This document shows positions 62,528 to 64,000 of a stretch of DNA of 64,000 nucleotides, piece by piece. Origin of the DNA: Burkholderiales bacterium (lineage in GTDB: Bacteria; Pseudomonadota; Gammaproteobacteria; Burkholderiales; Burkholderiaceae_C); assembly GCA_947474755.1 (NCBI GenBank), contig CANJJE010000012.1, forward strand, positions 37,434 through 101,433, read 5' to 3'. A program made the translations under genes and the position numbers. The notes beneath the pieces are model-generated. The model was not told the origin of the DNA. It saw nothing but the letters and a program-made list of their open reading frames with translations, and searched no databases. Position 1 is the first letter of the stretch; every line of letters starts with the position of its first letter.

Positions 62528-62904
62528 CACCGCGGGCGGGCGGCCTGTCGGGCCGTGGGGTGTCGGAAAGGGTGGAGCGTCATCGGTGAGTTTGGAATAA
62601 GGCGCAAAGCCCCTGATTGTTCCACCCTCGACGCGCGGCGTGAAGGCGCGACATCGCGCGGGTCCCGGACTTTGCCGTCACGGCAAGCGTCAGGCAAAGA
62701 ATCTTTGCGACTATGCATAGAGCAAACATGTCGATCGGCGTGCACTGTCCACCGTCCATCGCCCTGACGCCCGCACAGCGAGGCGCGGTGCCTAGAATCG
62801 CTGGCCCGTCAGATGGACGGCGGCAACACCGAGGCCTCGGGCATTCAGGTCGTCGCGTCCACGGCGCCTCAAGGCGCTCTCAACAATTTCCGGAGACTCA
62901 GTTC
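62528..62904. other. Divergent intergenic region between the ABC importer and osmC-like gene
   Basis: The 377 bases have no supported gene. The main feature is a palindrome GCAAAGAATCTTTGC at 62694-62708, with a related GCAAA half-site at 62722-62726 around the palindrome CTATGCATAG. These sites are recorded separately as a candidate operator. Confidence 0.5.
62694..62726. promoter_or_regulatory. GCAAAGA palindrome and half-site (candidate operator)
   Basis: GCAAAGA-A-TCTTTGC is a perfect 7-1-7 palindrome (62694-62708). Its right half also pairs across CTATGCATAG (62711-62720) with GCAAA at 62722-62726. Such overlapping half-sites are common in LysR-type regulation. The sites lie between the divergent ABC importer and OsmC-like genes. 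Confidence 0.5.
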
Positions 62905-63456
62905 ATGTCATCGAGCGACACCACGACCAGCACCGTCAAGACCTACCTGCGTCCGATCGACCGCGACGGCCTGCTGGCCTTTGCCGAGAAGGGTCGCAAC
63001 AACCCCGCCTCACGCGGCACCAACAAGGTCCACACTGTCGTCGAAGGCCAGTACCGCACGCTGAGCTACGTGGGCAACCATGCCCCGGTGGTGGTTGATG
63101 AGCCGCCTCACCTGTTCGGCCAGGACACCGCACCGGCGCCCGGCGAGATCGTGTTGTCGGCGCTGGGCGGTTGCCTCGCCGTGGGCATCACCGCCGTGGC
63201 CACGTGGAAGCAGGTGAGATTGAGCAAGCTCGAGCTGTTTCTGGAGGGCGACATCGGCAACCCTGCTGCATGGGGAGCCGGTGGTGCGCTGAAGGCGCCG
63301 GCTGACATGGGCTTTCAGGCGGTCCGTGTGAAGGTGGTCATCGAAGGCGACGCCACTCGCGAAGTGCTCGACGAGATCGTGCAGCACGCCAACATGTATT
63401 CGCCCGTGGCCAACAGCGTACGCAACCCGATCGCGTTCCAGATCGATCTGGCCTGA
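62905..63456 (+). CDS. OsmC-like protein, second Cys replaced
   Basis: The 183-aa protein has the OsmC core 'VLSALGGCLAVGITAVA' with Cys90. The second motif, usually 'CPV', reads 'NMYSPVANSV', so the second Cys is Ser166. OsmC/Ohr proteins reduce organic peroxides with two Cys; this one likely lacks that chemistry and could act in another thiol or sulfur reaction. An open frame extends upstream but the ATG at 62905 matches the family start. Confidence 0.85.
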   Translation: MSSSDTTTSTVKTYLRPIDRDGLLAFAEKGRNNPASRGTNKVHTVVEGQYRTLSYVGNHAPVVVDEPPHLFGQDTAPAPGEIVLSALGGCLAVGITAVATWKQVRLSKLELFLEGDIGNPAAWGAGGALKAPADMGFQAVRVKVVIEGDATREVLDEIVQHANMYSPVANSVRNPIAFQIDLA

Positions 63457-63487
63457 TCGCACATCACACATCCTGGGGGAGTCGCCC

Positions 63488-64000
63488 ATGTCAGCCGTGC
63501 TTGCCGATACCGCGCCGGAAGCCGTCACCGGCCCGGCAACGCCGCTGGCAACTGCCGGGCAGTCACTGATCGACGCCGTGCGCGAGATCGCCAACGGCGA
63601 CCTTGCGGCGATGGTCGATGCGATCGACCGGCAGGGCGCCTATCCGAAGGCGGTGCTCAAGCGGCTGGGCGCAGCGGGCGCCTTGCGGGCACACCTGCGG
63701 GTCGACGGCCAGCGCGATTACGGCGCGGCCATCGCGGCCATGGCCGAGGTGTCGCGGGTGTGTGGCGCCACCGGGTTCATGGTGTGGTGCCACGACGCCT
63801 GCGGCCTGTACATGGAAGAGTCAGGCAACCCGGCGTTGACCGGTCAGGCGCTGCTTGACCATGCCTCGGCACACACGCTGGGCGCCACCGGCCTGAGCAA
63901 CCCGATGAAGAGCTTTGCCGGCATCGAAACCTTCCTGCTGCGTGCGCGCCGCGTCGAAGGCGGCTACCGGGTCAATGGCACGCTGCCGTGGGTCAGCAAC
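63488..64000 (+). CDS. Acyl-CoA dehydrogenase-like flavoprotein, 5' part
   Basis: The first 171 codons run off the window. The protein resembles the SfnB/DszC branch of acyl-CoA dehydrogenase-fold flavoproteins ('FMVWCHDACGLYMEES', 'TGLSNPMKSFAGIETFLL', 'GYRVNGTLPWVSN'). This branch includes FMN/FAD monooxygenases for sulfur compounds. A GGGGGAG ribosome-binding site precedes the ATG. With the sulfonate-type importer and OsmC-like gene it suggests organosulfur scavenging. The catalytic C-terminal half is not visible. Confidence 0.75.
   Translation, partial: MSAVLADTAPEAVTGPATPLATAGQSLIDAVREIANGDLAAMVDAIDRQGAYPKAVLKRLGAAGALRAHLRVDGQRDYGAAIAAMAEVSRVCGATGFMVWCHDACGLYMEESGNPALTGQALLDHASAHTLGATGLSNPMKSFAGIETFLLRARRVEGGYRVNGTLPWVSN

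Noticed and set aside
62570..62627. Inverted repeat GGGTGGA ... TCCACCC in the importer/osmC gap
   Set aside because: Arms are only 7 bases and over 40 bases apart, which is expected by chance at this composition.

Overview
The window comes from a GC-rich bacterium. Gene content (XrtA/exosortase-A exopolysaccharide locus with PrsK, LolD/LolA-like transport, MltB, a queC-D-E-F block) and codon use fit a betaproteobacterium, most likely a Burkholderiales lineage near Leptothrix, Rubrivivax or Roseateles. That placement is inferred from content, not from a marker gene. I see no rRNA, tRNA, CRISPR array, insertion sequence or prophage.

Layout. (1) 1-4520, minus strand: an HPr-rel-A-type cluster (start of a trypsin-like protease, nucleotidyltransferase, HprK-related kinase, PqqD-like chaperone), an unrecognised 196-aa protein with a Tat-like leader, and the priming sugar-1-phosphate transferase. 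(2) 4902-26619, plus strand: the core XrtA exopolysaccharide locus. It holds the sensor kinase PrsK, export lipoprotein, chain-length protein, tyrosine kinase, outer-membrane barrel, AAA ATPase, deacetylase, FemAB-like protein, exosortase A fused to EpsI, several glycosyltransferases, an amidotransferase and an O-ligase-like protein. (3) 26638-31660, minus: flippase, a glycosyltransferase-like protein, an asparagine-synthase-like enzyme without its N-terminal cysteine, and an exported TPR-like protein. (4) 32072-41093: an acyl-activating module made of an AMP-forming ligase and a tight eight-gene minus-strand operon (2-oxoacid dehydrogenase E1 and E2, two acyl carrier proteins, two alpha/beta hydrolases, a GNAT-like protein, a glycosyltransferase). 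(5) 41307-46889: a second ligase/polymerase-like membrane protein, UDP-GalNAcA-type sugar enzymes, and a STAND-like NTPase. (6) 46951-51191: a LolD/FtsX-type ABC transporter with a LolA-like protein and an outer-membrane barrel. (7) 51394-55866: MltB-type transglycosylase, RIO kinase and Suv3-like helicase. (8) 56042-59025: queuosine precursor genes queC, a triple-domain queD, queE and queF. (9) 59033-64000: an exported protein, a nitrate/sulfonate-type ABC importer, an OsmC-like protein and the start of an acyl-CoA dehydrogenase-like flavoprotein.

How it works together. Regions 1-5 look like one surface-polysaccharide programme: lipid-linked priming, assembly, flipping, polymerisation, export through the envelope, and PEP-CTERM protein sorting by XrtA. 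The UDP-HexNAc dehydrogenase/epimerase pair suggests a GalNAcA-type uronic acid, which the asparagine-synthase-like enzymes could amidate. The acyl module could supply an unusual acyl decoration. No PEP-CTERM substrate gene and no PrsR regulator gene lies in the window.

Most notable: the triple-domain QueD protein, in which no single domain keeps a full active site but the residues complement each other across domains; the acyl-carrier operon attached to the exopolysaccharide locus; and the HPr-rel-A cluster with a possible exported substrate. Several palindromes and one terminator-like hairpin at a start codon are also recorded.
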